Below, piece after piece: positions 16,748 to 27,200 of a stretch of DNA of 64,000 nucleotides (its first letter is position 1; each line of letters starts with the position of its first letter). A program made the position numbers and the translations under genes. The notes under the pieces were generated by a model. The model worked only from the letters and a program-made list of their open reading frames with translations. It made no database searches and was not told the DNA's origin. Origin of the DNA: Commensalibacter nepenthis. Lineage in GTDB: Bacteria; Pseudomonadota; Alphaproteobacteria; Acetobacterales; Acetobacteraceae. The DNA lies in the NCBI RefSeq assembly GCF_029953305.1, contig NZ_JASBAN010000001.1:1729001-1793000 (forward strand), written 5' to 3'.

Positions 16748-18034
16748 TTAAACCACAAAATCATCAGATTTAATCGTATCTTCACGTTCTGGACTGGTGG
16801 AGATAACCGCAACTTTAACTCCAGTTAACTCTTCAATACGGTTAATATAATTATTGGCAGCATCGGGCAGCCCATTACGGCTTCTGACCCCGTATGTGCT
16901 TTGATCCCAACCTGGCATTGTTTCATAAATTGGTTTTAAGCGTTTTTGAGCTTCTAAGGTATAAGGGAAACGATCAGTTTTTTGACCGTCCAACTCATAT
17001 CCAACACAAATTTTAATTTCTTTTAACCCGTCTAAAACATCCAGTTTCATGAGGGCTAATCCATCCAAACCACCCACTTGCACGGCCCGTTTAACCAATA
17101 CGGCATCAAACCAACCACAACGACGTGGACGACCTGTTACCGTACCAAATTCATGACCTTTTTCACCTAAGAATTGACCCACATCATCGAATAATTCTGT
17201 TGGGAAAGGTCCAGCACCAACACGCGTCGTATAGGCTTTGGCAATCCCCAAAATATATCCCCCTGCACGAGGACCCGTGCCACTGCCAACCCCTGTTTGT
17301 GCTGCAACAGTATTAGAGCTGGTTACGAAAGGATAGGTACCATGATCTACATCCAACATGACTGCTTGGGCACCTTCAAACAAAACAAATTTATCTTGTT
17401 CCAAAGCATTCGCGAGCAATTCAGGAACATGCGCCATAAAAGGTAAAACCTTTGGTGCGATATCGGCTAAATAAGTCAAAATTTCTTCTTTGATAAAGGT
17501 CTTTTCACCCAAAGAAGCCAATAACGCATTATGATGAGCCAATAATTCATCCAAACGCCAATCAAGCGTTTCAGGTTCCGTCAAATCACATAAACGAATA
17601 GCACGACGCGCAACTTTATCTTCATAAGCTGGACCAATTCCACGACCTGTTGTGCCGATTTTCTTATCACCGCGTGCTTTTTCACGCGCTTGGTCCAATG
17701 CCACATGAGAAGGTAAAATTAACGGGCAATTTTCAGCCACTTTTAAGAAGTCAGGCGTAATATCAATATGTTGTTCTTTAAAACGTGCGATTTCATTCAA
17801 CAAAGCCTGTGGGTCAACCACAACGCCATTTCCAATCACGCTTGTTTTTTTACGCACAACACCAGAAGGCAACAAAGAAAGCTTATAACTTTCCCCATCA
17901 ATTACCAAAGTATGCCCAGCATTATGCCCCCCTTGGAAACGAACCACGACATCTGCACGACTGGCTAACCAATCGACAATCTTACCTTTTCCTTCATCAC
18001 CCCATTGAGAACCTACGATGGTAACACTGGACAT
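16748..18034 (-). CDS. purA: Adenylosuccinate synthetase
   Basis: 428 residues, standard length. The GTP-binding loop [17 protein letters not shown] is at residues 8-24, with catalytic Asp13, and the general-acid histidine lies in GGHNAGHTL (His41). [19 protein letters not shown] is the IMP-binding loop, and [11 protein letters not shown] near the end binds the guanine side. It joins IMP and aspartate with GTP as the first step from IMP to AMP. It is last in a minus-strand run serC-hisZ-purA with gaps of about 45 bases. The dead IS481 copy ends 15 bases past its stop, so it has not been damaged. Confidence 0.98.
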   Translation of the reverse strand: MSSVTIVGSQWGDEGKGKIVDWLASRADVVVRFQGGHNAGHTLVIDGESYKLSLLPSGVVRKKTSVIGNGVVVDPQALLNEIARFKEQHIDITPDFLKVAENCPLILPSHVALDQAREKARGDKKIGTTGRGIGPAYEDKVARRAIRLCDLTEPETLDWRLDELLAHHNALLASLGEKTFIKEEILTYLADIAPKVLPFMAHVPELLANALEQDKFVLFEGAQAVMLDVDHGTYPFVTSSNTVAAQTGVGSGTGPRAGGYILGIAKAYTTRVGAGPFPTELFDDVGQFLGEKGHEFGTVTGRPRRCGWFDAVLVKRAVQVGGLDGLALMKLDVLDGLKEIKICVGYELDGQKTDRFPYTLEAQKRLKPIYETMPGWDQSTYGVRSRNGLPDAANNYINRIEELTGVKVAVISTSPEREDTIKSDDFVV

Positions 18035-18080
18035 AAAATTTTTCCCTATCCAATTATATAAAAATCAAACCAAACAAACT

Positions 18081-19238
18081 TTAAACCGAAACTGGCTGTA
18101 ATGCGTTATCTTGCAAAATATAATGACAGTTTAAACGACGTGCTTCGGTCAACACATCTTCGTCCGCAGTCAATCCCATAATTAAAATATACCCATCCTG
18201 ACGCAGACGACGCACTTCTTCTATTGTATATCCAAATGGCACAAATACACGTTCCCGTTGGAAACAATCATCATCATTAATCAACGGCAATAACAGATCA
18301 GGGCGCAACGTCAACCCACATGCAGGCTCACCATTATTAGATAAATAACGACCCCCACGCCCAACTTCACCACTAATTCCATTCATATACACCGAAAAGC
18401 ACAAACCCGTATGATAATTCCAACCACGAAATTCAACGGGATCAATAGTCAGTTGTAATTCGGGATTATGTACTTTGACTGCTTGCACGACAGTAAATAA
18501 ACGATCTAATAATTGCTGTGAATCTGAGGGTAAATCCAACCCTTTTAACATCTCTATTGCACGATCTGCTGGACCTGCGGCTTGTAACATGGTTATTAAA
18601 ACACTCGCAAGATTGCCACCATATTGCTGAACCGCAGCAACGTCTTTACGATCCAATGCACGCATCAATAATTTAGTTTGTTGTTCGTCAAAATCTTCGC
18701 CTTGAATAATGCTATTTGCCAATTGTGGCATCATTAAATCAATTGAAATTGGTGGCAAAAGGTCTTCTACACTCATAGCCTCAGCAGTCACGATAATAAT
18801 TTCTGCGTCCGCTTGAGGGCTATCAATCCCAATAATCTCTATCCCAGCTTGTAAAATTTGTCGCGCAGCATTATGTTTGGCACCACTGACCAACACACAA
18901 GGTCCGGCATAAGATAAACGCAACGGACGGGGAGAGTTGACCAAACGTGTTGCCGCAATACGCGCAATTTGTGGGGTAATATCTGGACGTAACCCCATCA
19001 TATAATGGGTTTCAGGATCCATCACGCGAAATGTTTGTTCTGCAATTCCTGACCCCGCATGAGATAACAGGCTTTGCTCAAATTCTAACAAAGGGGGACT
19101 GACCCGTTCATACCCATAATCAGAAAATGCATCAATCATCCATTGAACGATGCTATCCTCACTCTCGGCATGTGGAGGTAAAAGATCACGAAAACCAATA
19201 GGTAGCAGCGCATTGCTTATCTCTGAATTATCAATCAT
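18081..19238 (-). CDS. hisZ: ATP phosphoribosyltransferase regulatory subunit
   Basis: 385 residues resembling a catalytically dead histidyl-tRNA synthetase. GFRDLLPPHAESEDSIVQWMIDAF opens the class II fold, PLLEFEQSLLS and FRVMDPETHYMMGLRPDITPQIARI are motif-2-like, and YHTGLCFSVYMNGISGEVGRGGRYL matches the C-terminal part. The expected anticodon-binding domain is missing, as in HisZ. It pairs with a short-form HisG to make the first enzyme of histidine synthesis; hisG is not in the window. Its place between serC and purA, not in a his operon, is typical of alphaproteobacteria. Confidence 0.93.
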   Translation of the reverse strand: MIDNSEISNALLPIGFRDLLPPHAESEDSIVQWMIDAFSDYGYERVSPPLLEFEQSLLSHAGSGIAEQTFRVMDPETHYMMGLRPDITPQIARIAATRLVNSPRPLRLSYAGPCVLVSGAKHNAARQILQAGIEIIGIDSPQADAEIIIVTAEAMSVEDLLPPISIDLMMPQLANSIIQGEDFDEQQTKLLMRALDRKDVAAVQQYGGNLASVLITMLQAAGPADRAIEMLKGLDLPSDSQQLLDRLFTVVQAVKVHNPELQLTIDPVEFRGWNYHTGLCFSVYMNGISGEVGRGGRYLSNNGEPACGLTLRPDLLLPLINDDDCFQRERVFVPFGYTIEEVRRLRQDGYILIMGLTADEDVLTEARRLNCHYILQDNALQPVSV

Positions 19239-19283
19239 AGGGTCTTGCTTTACGTTATTTTATTAAAAGACGACTAAAATATA

Positions 19284-20462
19284 TTAATAGGTAGATTTAA
19301 CCAAGGCAAATGCCCAGTCCAACCATGGCAATAATAATTCAATATCTGAACTTTCAACCGTTGCCCCACCCCATATACGCAAACCCAACGGGGCATCACG
19401 ATAGCTGGCCAGATCATATCCTGCTTTTTCATCCGCAAGGTGTTTGATTATTTTTGAAAAAGCAATTTTTTGTTCTGTATCATTCAACCCAACAAACCAC
19501 GGATCAACAATTTTTAAACAAATTGAGGTATTAGAACGCAATTCCTTTTTGCTAGCTAAAAACTCAACCCAAGGCGTTTGTGCGACCCATTGTGCAATCA
19601 AGGCTAAACTTTGATCGCAACGTTTTTTTAGTCCTTGTAATCCACCAACAGATTGCGCCCAACGCAATCCATCCAATGCATCTTCGACACATAACATAGA
19701 AGGCGTATTAATTGTATCCCCTTCAAAGATTTTATCATTCAATTTTCCTTGTTTTAACAAACGGAAAATCTTTGGTAATGGGCGTAATTGTTCTGTTTCT
19801 TCTAAACGTTTTACCGCATTCGGGGACAACGCAATCATGCCATGAGCAGCCTCGCCCCCTAATGCCTTTTGCCAAGACCACGTGACAATATCCAGTTTAA
19901 ACCAAGGCAAATCCATCGCAAAAGCAGCAGAGGTCGCATCGCAAATGATTAACCCATCATGATGTTGTGGAATGAAATCATCATTTGGAATTTTGACCCC
20001 AGAGGTCGTTCCATTCCAAACCATGACCACGTCATGATCCCAATTAATTTTATTTAAATCAGGCAAATCGCCATAATCAGCTTGATGTATCGTTGCCTCT
20101 GGTAATTTTAATTGTTTGACAACATCAGTCACCCATTCGGCTGAAAAACTGTCAAAAGAAACCATTTCAACGGGGCGTGATCCTAGCAAAGCCCATAATG
20201 CCAATTCAACTGCACCTGTATCGGATGCGGGAATAATACCTACCTTCCAATCTTGTGGAATTCCCAGAATATCGGCTGATAAATCAATCACGTCTTTTAA
20301 TTTCTGACGCCCTTCTGTCGAACGATGAGAACGACCAACCAATGCATCTTGTAATACATCTAAATTCCAACCAGGACGTTTTGCACATGGTCCAGAAGAG
20401 AAACAAGGATTATTTGGTTTTTGATGGGGTTTTGGGGGTATATTTGAAATTGTCATTGACAT
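19284..20462 (-). CDS. serC: Phosphoserine aminotransferase
   Basis: 392 residues, of the longer alphaproteobacterial SerC type. NPCFSSGPCAKRPGWNLDVL and LVGRSHRSTEGRQKL at the N-terminus are characteristic. The PLP-binding Lys lies in TWSWQKALGGEAAHG at about residue 198, and GVKIPNDDF and CDATSAAFAMD precede it. It converts 3-phosphohydroxypyruvate to phosphoserine and may also serve pyridoxine synthesis. It is first of the serC-hisZ-purA run; the usual partner serA is not adjacent. The start is 49 bases from the 3' end of tRNA-Leu, which lies upstream on the same strand. Confidence 0.95.
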   Translation of the reverse strand: MSMTISNIPPKPHQKPNNPCFSSGPCAKRPGWNLDVLQDALVGRSHRSTEGRQKLKDVIDLSADILGIPQDWKVGIIPASDTGAVELALWALLGSRPVEMVSFDSFSAEWVTDVVKQLKLPEATIHQADYGDLPDLNKINWDHDVVMVWNGTTSGVKIPNDDFIPQHHDGLIICDATSAAFAMDLPWFKLDIVTWSWQKALGGEAAHGMIALSPNAVKRLEETEQLRPLPKIFRLLKQGKLNDKIFEGDTINTPSMLCVEDALDGLRWAQSVGGLQGLKKRCDQSLALIAQWVAQTPWVEFLASKKELRSNTSICLKIVDPWFVGLNDTEQKIAFSKIIKHLADEKAGYDLASYRDAPLGLRIWGGATVESSDIELLLPWLDWAFALVKSTY

Positions 20463-20511
20463 CAGAGCTCACAATTACATCACGCATATTCATATTATAT
20501 AATATGCAATT

Positions 20512-20595
20512 TGGTGCGAAAGGGGGGATTTGAACCCCCACGCCTTGCGGCGGTCGATTTTGAGTCGACTACGTCTACCGTTCCGTCACTCTCGC
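20512..20595 (-). tRNA. tRNA-Leu (CAA), CCA encoded
   Basis: On the minus strand the acceptor stem GCGAGAG pairs with CTTTCGC (one G-T pair). The anticodon stem GTCGA/TCGAC encloses the loop CTCAAAA with anticodon CAA, a long variable arm (CGCCGCAAGGCG) marks it as class II, and the T-arm reads GGGGGTTCAAATCCCCC. CCA is encoded at 20514-20512. It decodes UUG. Confidence 0.96.
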
Positions 20596-20853
20596 TTATG
20601 TAATTCTCTTAACAGATATTCATATCAAAAGACAATGTTCTTTTAAAAAAAAACAAGAAAAATTGCAAGCGTTTTTATTTATTATCTTTAAAAGTTGTTT
20701 TCTTATAATAATAAATTAAGTATTTTAAATACATTTAAAGTGGTATATACTATTATTTATATATGGTTAAATGATAATAAACTATATATAAATATATATT
20801 TTACAACCTAGCCTATATTTTATTTTTTTATTATAATTAAAAAAGATTTAATT

Positions 20854-21004
20854 ATGAAAAAATTATCAAAAAGCAGATGTTTTTGTTAAAAATACTGCTA
20901 AAACACTTGATAATTTATATTATCCAAAATTTCACATTGCCGCAGAATCAGGTTGGATTAACGATCCAAATGACTTGATTTATATCGACGGCACCTATCT
21001 TTTC
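20854..21004 (+). pseudogene. 5' stump of a GH32 sucrose hydrolase (invertase)
   Basis: After an ATG at 20854 and a one-base shift near 20875, the frame reads ADVFVKNTAKTLDNLYYPKF, HIAAESGWINDPNDLIYIDG and TYLF. The stretch FHIAAESGWINDPND is the GH32 signature in which the Asp of WINDPN is the catalytic nucleophile. Only about 50 codons remain before the gene is cut at 21005 by an IS6-type end. The rest of the gene is not on the other side of the insertion. This was presumably a sucrose-6-phosphate hydrolase or invertase, now lost. The 260 bases upstream are AT-rich and empty apart from a possible promoter. Confidence 0.75.
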
Positions 21005-21044
21005 GGACTTGTTGCAAATTGATTTTATTGAGTTTAACCTGTAA

Positions 21045-21970
21045 GTGCCTGACCGATAATTAATTTGAGTGATTTCAGTTATTTATGATTCTCTGTTGTT
21101 AGCACAACGACGGAGGCTCAAATGACGTGGACCAAAAACACTCGCAAGCAATATGAACGCAACTCAATGCGCTATGCAAGCGATAGTTCAGACAATGAAT
21201 GGTCAATTATAGAACCGTTTCTTCAACGCTACAGTTCCGTTGGGCGTCCATGGACGCATAAGCCGCATGATATATGGGATGCTGTGCAGTACATCGTGTC
21301 AACAGGTTGTCAGTGGCGAGCACTTCTGAAATAATTTCCGCCTTACTCGACGGTACAACATCATTTCTACAATTGGCGCGACAACGGTCTTTTGGTCTTG
21401 ATCGACGAGACTTTGGTGGAAGCAAAACGCATTCTTGAAGGGCATAGTCCTTTACTAACAGCGGATATTATCGACAGCCAGTCGGTGAAAACGACTGAAA
21501 GCGGCGGTTCGCGCAGTTATGATGCTGGAAAGAAAATCAAGGGGCGCAAGCGCCATATTCTGACCGATACAGCAGGCAACTTGCTGACAGCTATTGTGCA
21601 TAATGCTGACATTCAGGACCGCGACGGTGCTACTCACGTCATCGAGCTAGCTAAAGGGAACTATCCCTCCATGATAAAGTTCTTTGCCGATGGAGGCTAT
21701 GCAGGAGACAAACTCGCAACCGCTGTGGCGCATATTAAAGACTCCTCCATTGAGATAGTTTGTCGTTTGGACTGTATGAAAGGCTTCGTTGTTATCGCTA
21801 AAAGATGGGTGGTAGAGCATACTTTCTCATGGCTCAACCGCTGTCGGCTATTGGCAAAAGATTGGGCAGCCACTCTTGCTTTGTCCGAAACACGGGCCTT
21901 CACCGCTTCAATCCGAAAAATGACACGAGCTATCCCGCAACGCTTACAAAAATAATTATAAGTCAGACTC
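21045..21970 (+). mobile_element. IS5-family (IS1031 group) insertion sequence
   Basis: 926 bp, close to the usual IS1031 size. The ends GTGCCTGACCGATAATTA and GAGTCTGACTTATAATTA (read from the other side) are imperfect inverted repeats, 13 of 18 matching. It is flanked by TAA on both sides (21042-21044 and 21971-21973), the three-base TNA target duplication expected for this group. It sits inside the IS6-type remnant, and removing it restores a continuous remnant sequence, so it is the younger insertion. Confidence 0.88.
21122..21955 (+). pseudogene. IS5-family transposase with in-frame stop
   Basis: The frame starts MTWTKNTRKQYERNSMRYAS and contains SDNEWSIIEPFLQR, then GCQWRALLK, a TAA at 21332-21334, and continues in the same phase as FPPYSTVQHHFYNWRDNG. 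The DDE residues follow: ADIIDSQSVKTTES, FADGGYAGDKL and WVVEHTFSWLNRCRLL. In relatives the stop position is an Asp in PKDFPPY, so a codon change has inactivated the gene. Total length without the stop is 277 residues, full for this group. Confidence 0.88.
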
Positions 21971-22252
21971 TAAGACGATAGCGTAAATACCAGTTGATCG
22001 CTTGAATAATCATCAAGCCATTTAAATGACGATCTTTAAAATCATCCCTAGATCTTAATATAAGCTTGCTATAGATACCAATAGACATAAATCAATCCTA
22101 AATATAAATAGTCAAATTCATATCTATATCACACTAAAATACATAATATAAATTTGCGGCAAGACCGTGCTGACGCTAAAATTACTGGAACACAGATTAA
22201 ATCAAACTAATCCCATTCAATCCGTTTGGGCTAAAAATAAAAAGATCTTAAA

Positions 22253-23176
22253 ATGCGTATACAATCTATGCCCATATTCATCGGTATCCTGTGCGGTTTA
22301 AGTGCCAACCTAATTTGGGGATTAGCGTTTTTAATTCCCGTGCTTCTTCCCAGCTCGGATTCAGTAGCTCTGGCCTTAGGCCGTTACCTGGTCTTTGGTG
22401 TATTATCTGCCTGTATTCTTATTGCACAAGGTCGTAAGGGAATACGCGGTATTAGTTGGCGTATATGGATCACAGCCCTGTTGTTCGCTTTTGCTGGACA
22501 TTTAGGGTATTACTTCTTCTTAGTTCAGGCCATAACTCATGCAGGTACCACTATCGCCACAGCGATTATTTGCACCCTACCAGTTACCATCGCACTTACT
22601 GGCAACTGGATACGCAAGGAGTTTTCGTTCCCACGCTTGTTTGTTCCACTCAGTTTCATTATTATTGGCTTGACCTTAGTTAACATTATAGAGGCAGGGG
22701 CAGCAAACAATATTAAAGGTAATCACTTAGATTTGGACCTATTAATTGGCACTGTTTCAGCATTAATAGCACTAACCTTGTGGACTTCATATGCAGTGGC
22801 CAACGCAAGTTTTTTACGTAGGCATCCCGATATCTCATCGTCTACTTGGTCAACACTTATGGGAGTGAGTTCACATATTATGTCCCTACTCGCACTACCA
22901 ATCGCTATTGGCTCTGGTGCAATACATATTAATGGAGCAGACAACTTACTGCCGCTAATTTTTGCTGCATTGGTAATAGGAATAATAGTGTCTTGGGTTG
23001 GTACATTGCTCTGGAATCGCGCTTCTGGGTTATTACCTATCTCTATTGCGGGGCAGATCGCAGTAGTCCAGACGATCGCTGGGATGGTCTATGGTTTTGC
23101 TTGGTTCCATCATATGCCCCCCCCTAGAGCTATTAGGGATTATTTTGCTTATTGGTGGCGTAATATTAGCTATTAA
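22253..23176 (+). CDS. DMT-superfamily (EamA) transporter, 3' end shifted at a C8 tract
   Basis: 307 residues as read. The first nine helices fit the EamA layout: GILCGLSANLIWGLAFLIP, LGYYFFLVQAITHAGTTIAT with the typical inner-loop spacing, and LPISIAGQIAVVQTIAGMVY in the second half. The last helix is replaced by a polar tail, RAIRDYFAYWWRNISY. If the run of eight C at 23117-23124 is read as seven, the frame instead gives PLELLGIILLIGGVILAIKR and ends at 23223, restoring the tenth helix. So the gene is either broken, switching by slippage, or misread at the homopolymer. Substrate unknown. It is sandwiched between mobile elements and has no operon partner. Confidence 0.75.
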   Translation: MRIQSMPIFIGILCGLSANLIWGLAFLIPVLLPSSDSVALALGRYLVFGVLSACILIAQGRKGIRGISWRIWITALLFAFAGHLGYYFFLVQAITHAGTTIATAIICTLPVTIALTGNWIRKEFSFPRLFVPLSFIIIGLTLVNIIEAGAANNIKGNHLDLDLLIGTVSALIALTLWTSYAVANASFLRRHPDISSSTWSTLMGVSSHIMSLLALPIAIGSGAIHINGADNLLPLIFAALVIGIIVSWVGTLLWNRASGLLPISIAGQIAVVQTIAGMVYGFAWFHHMPPPRAIRDYFAYWWRNISY

Positions 23177-23235
23177 ACGTACGTGCAATATTCCAAGACC
23201 TACACTAACAAAAACTGATATTTAAAGTTATTAAC

Positions 23236-23271
23236 GGTCTTGTCACAAATTTAGAATTAGATTGTATTAAA
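23236..23271. repeat. Solo IS6-type terminal repeat
   Basis: GGTCTTGTCACAAATTTAG followed by an ATTGTATTAA string matches the outer ends at 21005 and of the 30.6-kb scrap (reverse strand near 30863). It directly abuts the left end of IS481 copy 2. It probably marks an older IS6-type copy truncated by the IS481 insertion or by deletion. Confidence 0.6.
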
Positions 23272-24143
23272 TGTAAGAATTGGTCGTGTTGTTTACAGAT
23301 TTTGTTTAAAATAACCATCTAAGACCTCATAGGGTGTTTTTCCTTGAATGCCTTTATGGGGTTTAACAGTGTTATAATAATGAATAAATCGTTTCAACTT
23401 TAACTTTCGATCTTGAGCATTGACGAACAATGCACGCTCATGCCACATTTCCATGAGTGTGCGAATGACGCGCTCTGCTTTGCCATTGGTTTGAGGGCAA
23501 GCCGGCTTGGTAAATTTCTGGTTAATCCGATTGGTATAACAAGATTTAACAAACAGATGTTCAAGCGTTCCTTGGTATTCTCTGCCATTGTCAGAGTAAA
23601 CACATTCGATCATATAAGGGCATTGAACCAGCACATCGTCTTGTAGGAACTGAGCTGCACTAAACTGAGATTTATCGTTGTAAATCCCTGCATAGAGTTC
23701 TCGAGAAAAATCATCAATACCTACAAAAAGATACTCCCGAGTTTGCTGTTTAGTCTCATTTTTCAACAAAGGAAGCCGTTTTGTATCGACATGCACCATC
23801 TCCCCAGGATAAGATTTGTTATATTTTTTGGCTTGCCGTCTGAGCTTGTCCTCAAGTGTTTTTTCAATCTTAGCAAGGCGTTTAATGCCATATTTGATCA
23901 CTTTATAACGCTCATTTGTGCTGGACATCGGCACAAATAATTGCAACCGAGCACGCCTTAATACAACATAAATCGTAGGTCTGCTGACCATAAAACGCTT
24001 AGCCAGATCCGTTACCATGGCTTTCTCTTGATGATATAATCGCCATATCTCTTCTCGATGATACAACGTAAGCTTCGTTTTTCTATGCATGGTCATTACA
24101 GTAATATTCCATATCACTGTAAACAACGCGATCAATTCCTACA
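23272..24143 (-). mobile_element. IS481-family insertion sequence, copy 2 (intact)
   Basis: 872 bp, with terminal repeats TGTAAGAATTGGTCGTGTTG at one end and TGTAGGAATTGATCGCGTTG at the other (read inward). The transposase frame is uninterrupted. It lies about 100 bases upstream of the RTX gene, with its transposase pointing away. It could mobilise copy 1 and the 69-bp derivative at 10438 in trans. Confidence 0.92.
23293..24096 (-). CDS. IS481-family transposase
   Basis: 267 residues from the ATG at 24096 (MTMHRK; a second ATG is two codons on). The N-terminal helix-turn-helix has YHREEIWRLYHQEKAMVTDL followed by AKRFMVSRPTIYVVLRRAR. The integrase core has VDTKRLPLL with the first Asp, VGIDDFSRELYAG, CVYSDNGREYQG with the second Asp, and NGKAERVIRTLMEMW with the catalytic Glu. 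The end, KPHKGIQGKTPYEVLDGYF, is typical. It would catalyse cut-and-paste movement of the element. Further ATGs upstream fall in the terminal repeat and are not preferred. Confidence 0.93.
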   Translation of the reverse strand: MTMHRKTKLTLYHREEIWRLYHQEKAMVTDLAKRFMVSRPTIYVVLRRARLQLFVPMSSTNERYKVIKYGIKRLAKIEKTLEDKLRRQAKKYNKSYPGEMVHVDTKRLPLLKNETKQQTREYLFVGIDDFSRELYAGIYNDKSQFSAAQFLQDDVLVQCPYMIECVYSDNGREYQGTLEHLFVKSCYTNRINQKFTKPACPQTNGKAERVIRTLMEMWHERALFVNAQDRKLKLKRFIHYYNTVKPHKGIQGKTPYEVLDGYFKQNL

Positions 24144-24249
24144 ATTTATATATATCAAATACATTTATTTTATATTTAAATTTTGTTGATTTATTTTTAT
24201 ATTGTTATAATTTTATTATATTAATAATATTAAACCAAAGGAGTTGAAA

Positions 24250-27200
24250 ATGGGAACTATTGCTAGTGATATTGCTTCGAAAACCGCTAATATGAATAAA
24301 GACCAAGCCTTAGAATTTCTGCATAATAATTTAAATAATTTACCATTTAACCCCGCTTATGACGGGGGGGATGGATGGAAACAAATAATGGAAATTAATG
24401 TGCTTGAGGGATGGGGTTATAAAAATGCTATAGATTTATTTAATGATGTTAAAAGTTATAAAAAAGATCATGATAGTAAGAGAAATACAAATAATGATTT
24501 TCTTACTGGTGTTGAAGCCATCAAAAGAGACCCTCTTGTTATTGATTTAAATAAAAACGGTATTGAAACGACATCTTCTGATAAAGGAACAAGTTTTGAT
24601 TTTGATGGTAATGGGGTAAAAGACGGGACAGGTTGGATTAACTCTACCGATGGTATTTTGGTTATGGATCGCAATGGAAATGGTATCATTGACGATGGTT
24701 CTGAATTATTTGGCATCGATACAGTTAAAAGTAATGGGCAAAAGGCTACCGATGGATTTGATGCTTTGCGCGATCTTGATAGTAATCATGATGGTATTTT
24801 TGATGCAAAAGACGAGGCTTTTTCAAAAGTTAAAGTATGGCAAGATTTGAATCAAGATGGTATTGCACAAACTGATGAGTTAAAATCTTTATCTGACTTA
24901 GGAATTGCTTCCATCTCTCTGGATAGTCAAAAAACAAATATCCAAAGCAATGGAAACATTATTTCTCAAAAGTCAACAGTTACTTTTACTGATGGTTCAA
25001 CATCTGTTGCAGGGAATGTAGATTTAGCTATTAATCATTTTTATGATCAGTTTGGTGATGATATTGCTTTAGACGAAACTACTTACAATCTGCCTTATAT
25101 CTCAGGTAGTGGTGCTGTTAGATCATCTTTACAAGCAAGTATGCTTAGTGAAACATTTAAAAATGATTTGATTACGTTTAAGTCTGTTAGTCGCAGCGAA
25201 CGAACAAATATGTTGGATAAATTAATCCAAGATTGGGCTTCAACATCTTCTTATAAAACGATTGATGATAAGTTATCTGACTTAGGAAAAGATATTAAAT
25301 TCTCATATTCATGGGATAACACACAAACCCAACCAACGGACTCTCAACTTGCAACAAAAGAATTATTTGATCATATTCAAGTATTGGAAGCCTTTAATGG
25401 CAGTGATTTTTTTAAATTTGAAGTTATTAACCAGACAGATACCTCATATACTTTACGTATTCATGTTGGAAAAACAGTAAGAGACATCAGATATTCAAAT
25501 ACAGATACAGTGGTCATTACAGAAGAGAATTTAAGTTTAATTAATGAACAAATTACTCCTATGATGAATGCTTATGAAAATTTAAAACACTTTACATATC
25601 GTTCAGCTGTGTCACAAGCATACCAAATATCTGATTATGCCATATATTTATCACCAAGTAGCGATGGAAATACATTTAATATTTCTTTTGATAATATTCA
25701 AAGAGTATTTAATGGACAATTACAGGCAGACCCTGTAAATGCTATTTTAAATTTATTGGATTTAAAAGGAACAGGATCTTTAGATATAGATACTATTCAA
25801 TCTATTGACCAAACATATAAAACTGCATTTACCAGTTTAAATAGTGATCAATATGAGCAATTATATCAATCACTTAATGAAATATCGTTAACGGATGATA
25901 TCACCTTCGGAGCGAATAAATTATCAGGTAGTAATGGTAATGACTTCTTATTAAGTAGCACTGGTAATGACAATCTTTATGGTGGCAATGGGAATGATAT
26001 CCTCATTGGTGGTAAGGGTGATGATTACCTAGAAGGTGGAAATGGGTCAGATACCTATATCCTGTCCAAAGGCGATGGCAATGATATTATTGCTAATTAT
26101 GATTATTCTACTGGTCGTAATGATGTCGTTAAGTTCACCAATATTGCCTCAACAGATGTCAAATCCGTTTCTGTGAAGAATAATGACCTTGTTATTCGTT
26201 ATGGAGAAAATGATAGTGTTACCGTAAAAGATTATTTTTATGGTGCTAATTATAAAATCAATGCATATCAATTTACTGATAAAACACTAACGAATAATGA
26301 TATAACCGCATTGTTAGAAACGCATATCGAAGCAAGCGATTATAGTGGTAGAAATTATTCTTTTGGTAACGGCAATAATCAAGTGACTGCAGATATCTAT
26401 GCTAATATTTATACAGGTAGTGGCAATGATGTAATTAAGACAGGAGATAAAGGCAGTTATGTTCAGGCTGGTGCTGGGAATGACAAGTTCTATGGTGCTG
26501 CTGGTAATGATACAGTCTATGGTGATGACGGTAATGATACGCTAGATGGTGGTGCTGGTAATGACAATCTTTATGGTGGCAATGGGAATGATATCCTCAT
26601 TGGTGGTAAGGGTGATGATTACCTAGAAGGTGGAAATGGGTCAGATACCTATATCCTGTCCAAAGGCGATGGCAATGATATTATTGCTAATTATGATTAT
26701 TCTACTGGTCGTAATGATGTCGTTAAGTTCACCAATATTGCCTCAACAGATGTCAAATCCGTTTCTGTGAAGAATAATGACCTTGTTATTCGTTATGGAG
26801 AAAATGATAGTGTTACCGTAAAAGATTATTTTTATGGTGCTAATTATAAAATCAATGCATATCAATTTACTGATAAAACACTAACGAATAATGATATAAC
26901 CGCATTGTTAGAAACGCATATCGAAGCAAGCGATTATAGTGGTAGAAATTATTCTTTTGGTAACGGCAATAATCAAGTGACTGCAGATATCTATGCTAAT
27001 ATTTATACAGGTAGTGGCAATGATGTAATTAAGACAGGAGATAAAGGCAGTTATGTTCAGGCTGGTGCTGGGAATGACAAGTTCTATGGTGCTGCTGGTA
27101 ATGATACAGTCTATGGTGATGACGGTAATGATACGCTAGATGGTGGTGCTGGTAATGACAATCTTTATGGTGGCAATGGGAATGATATCCTCATTGGTGG

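Larger units (their letters stand above)
21005..22166 (-). mobile_element. IS6-type remnant containing a nested IS5 element
   Basis: The outer ends are inverted repeats of the IS6 style: GGACTTGTTGCAAATT at 21005 and the complement of GGTCTTGCCGCAAATT ending at 22166. On the minus strand from an ATG at 22088 the frame reads MSIGIYSKLILRSRDDFKDR then HLNGLMIIQAINWYLRYRLT, similar to the N-terminus of IS6-family transposases (FKGRHF...I..VRWYLRY). The rest of the transposase is missing. The bases outside the two ends do not match, so an adjacent deletion, a known IS6 outcome, probably removed the GH32 gene body. The element is split by the IS5 insertion at 21045-21970. Confidence 0.65.

Noticed and set aside
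20600-20853. Island integrated at tRNA-Leu
   Set aside because: The debris lies on the 5' side of the tRNA gene, no duplicated tRNA end is present, and no integrase was found.
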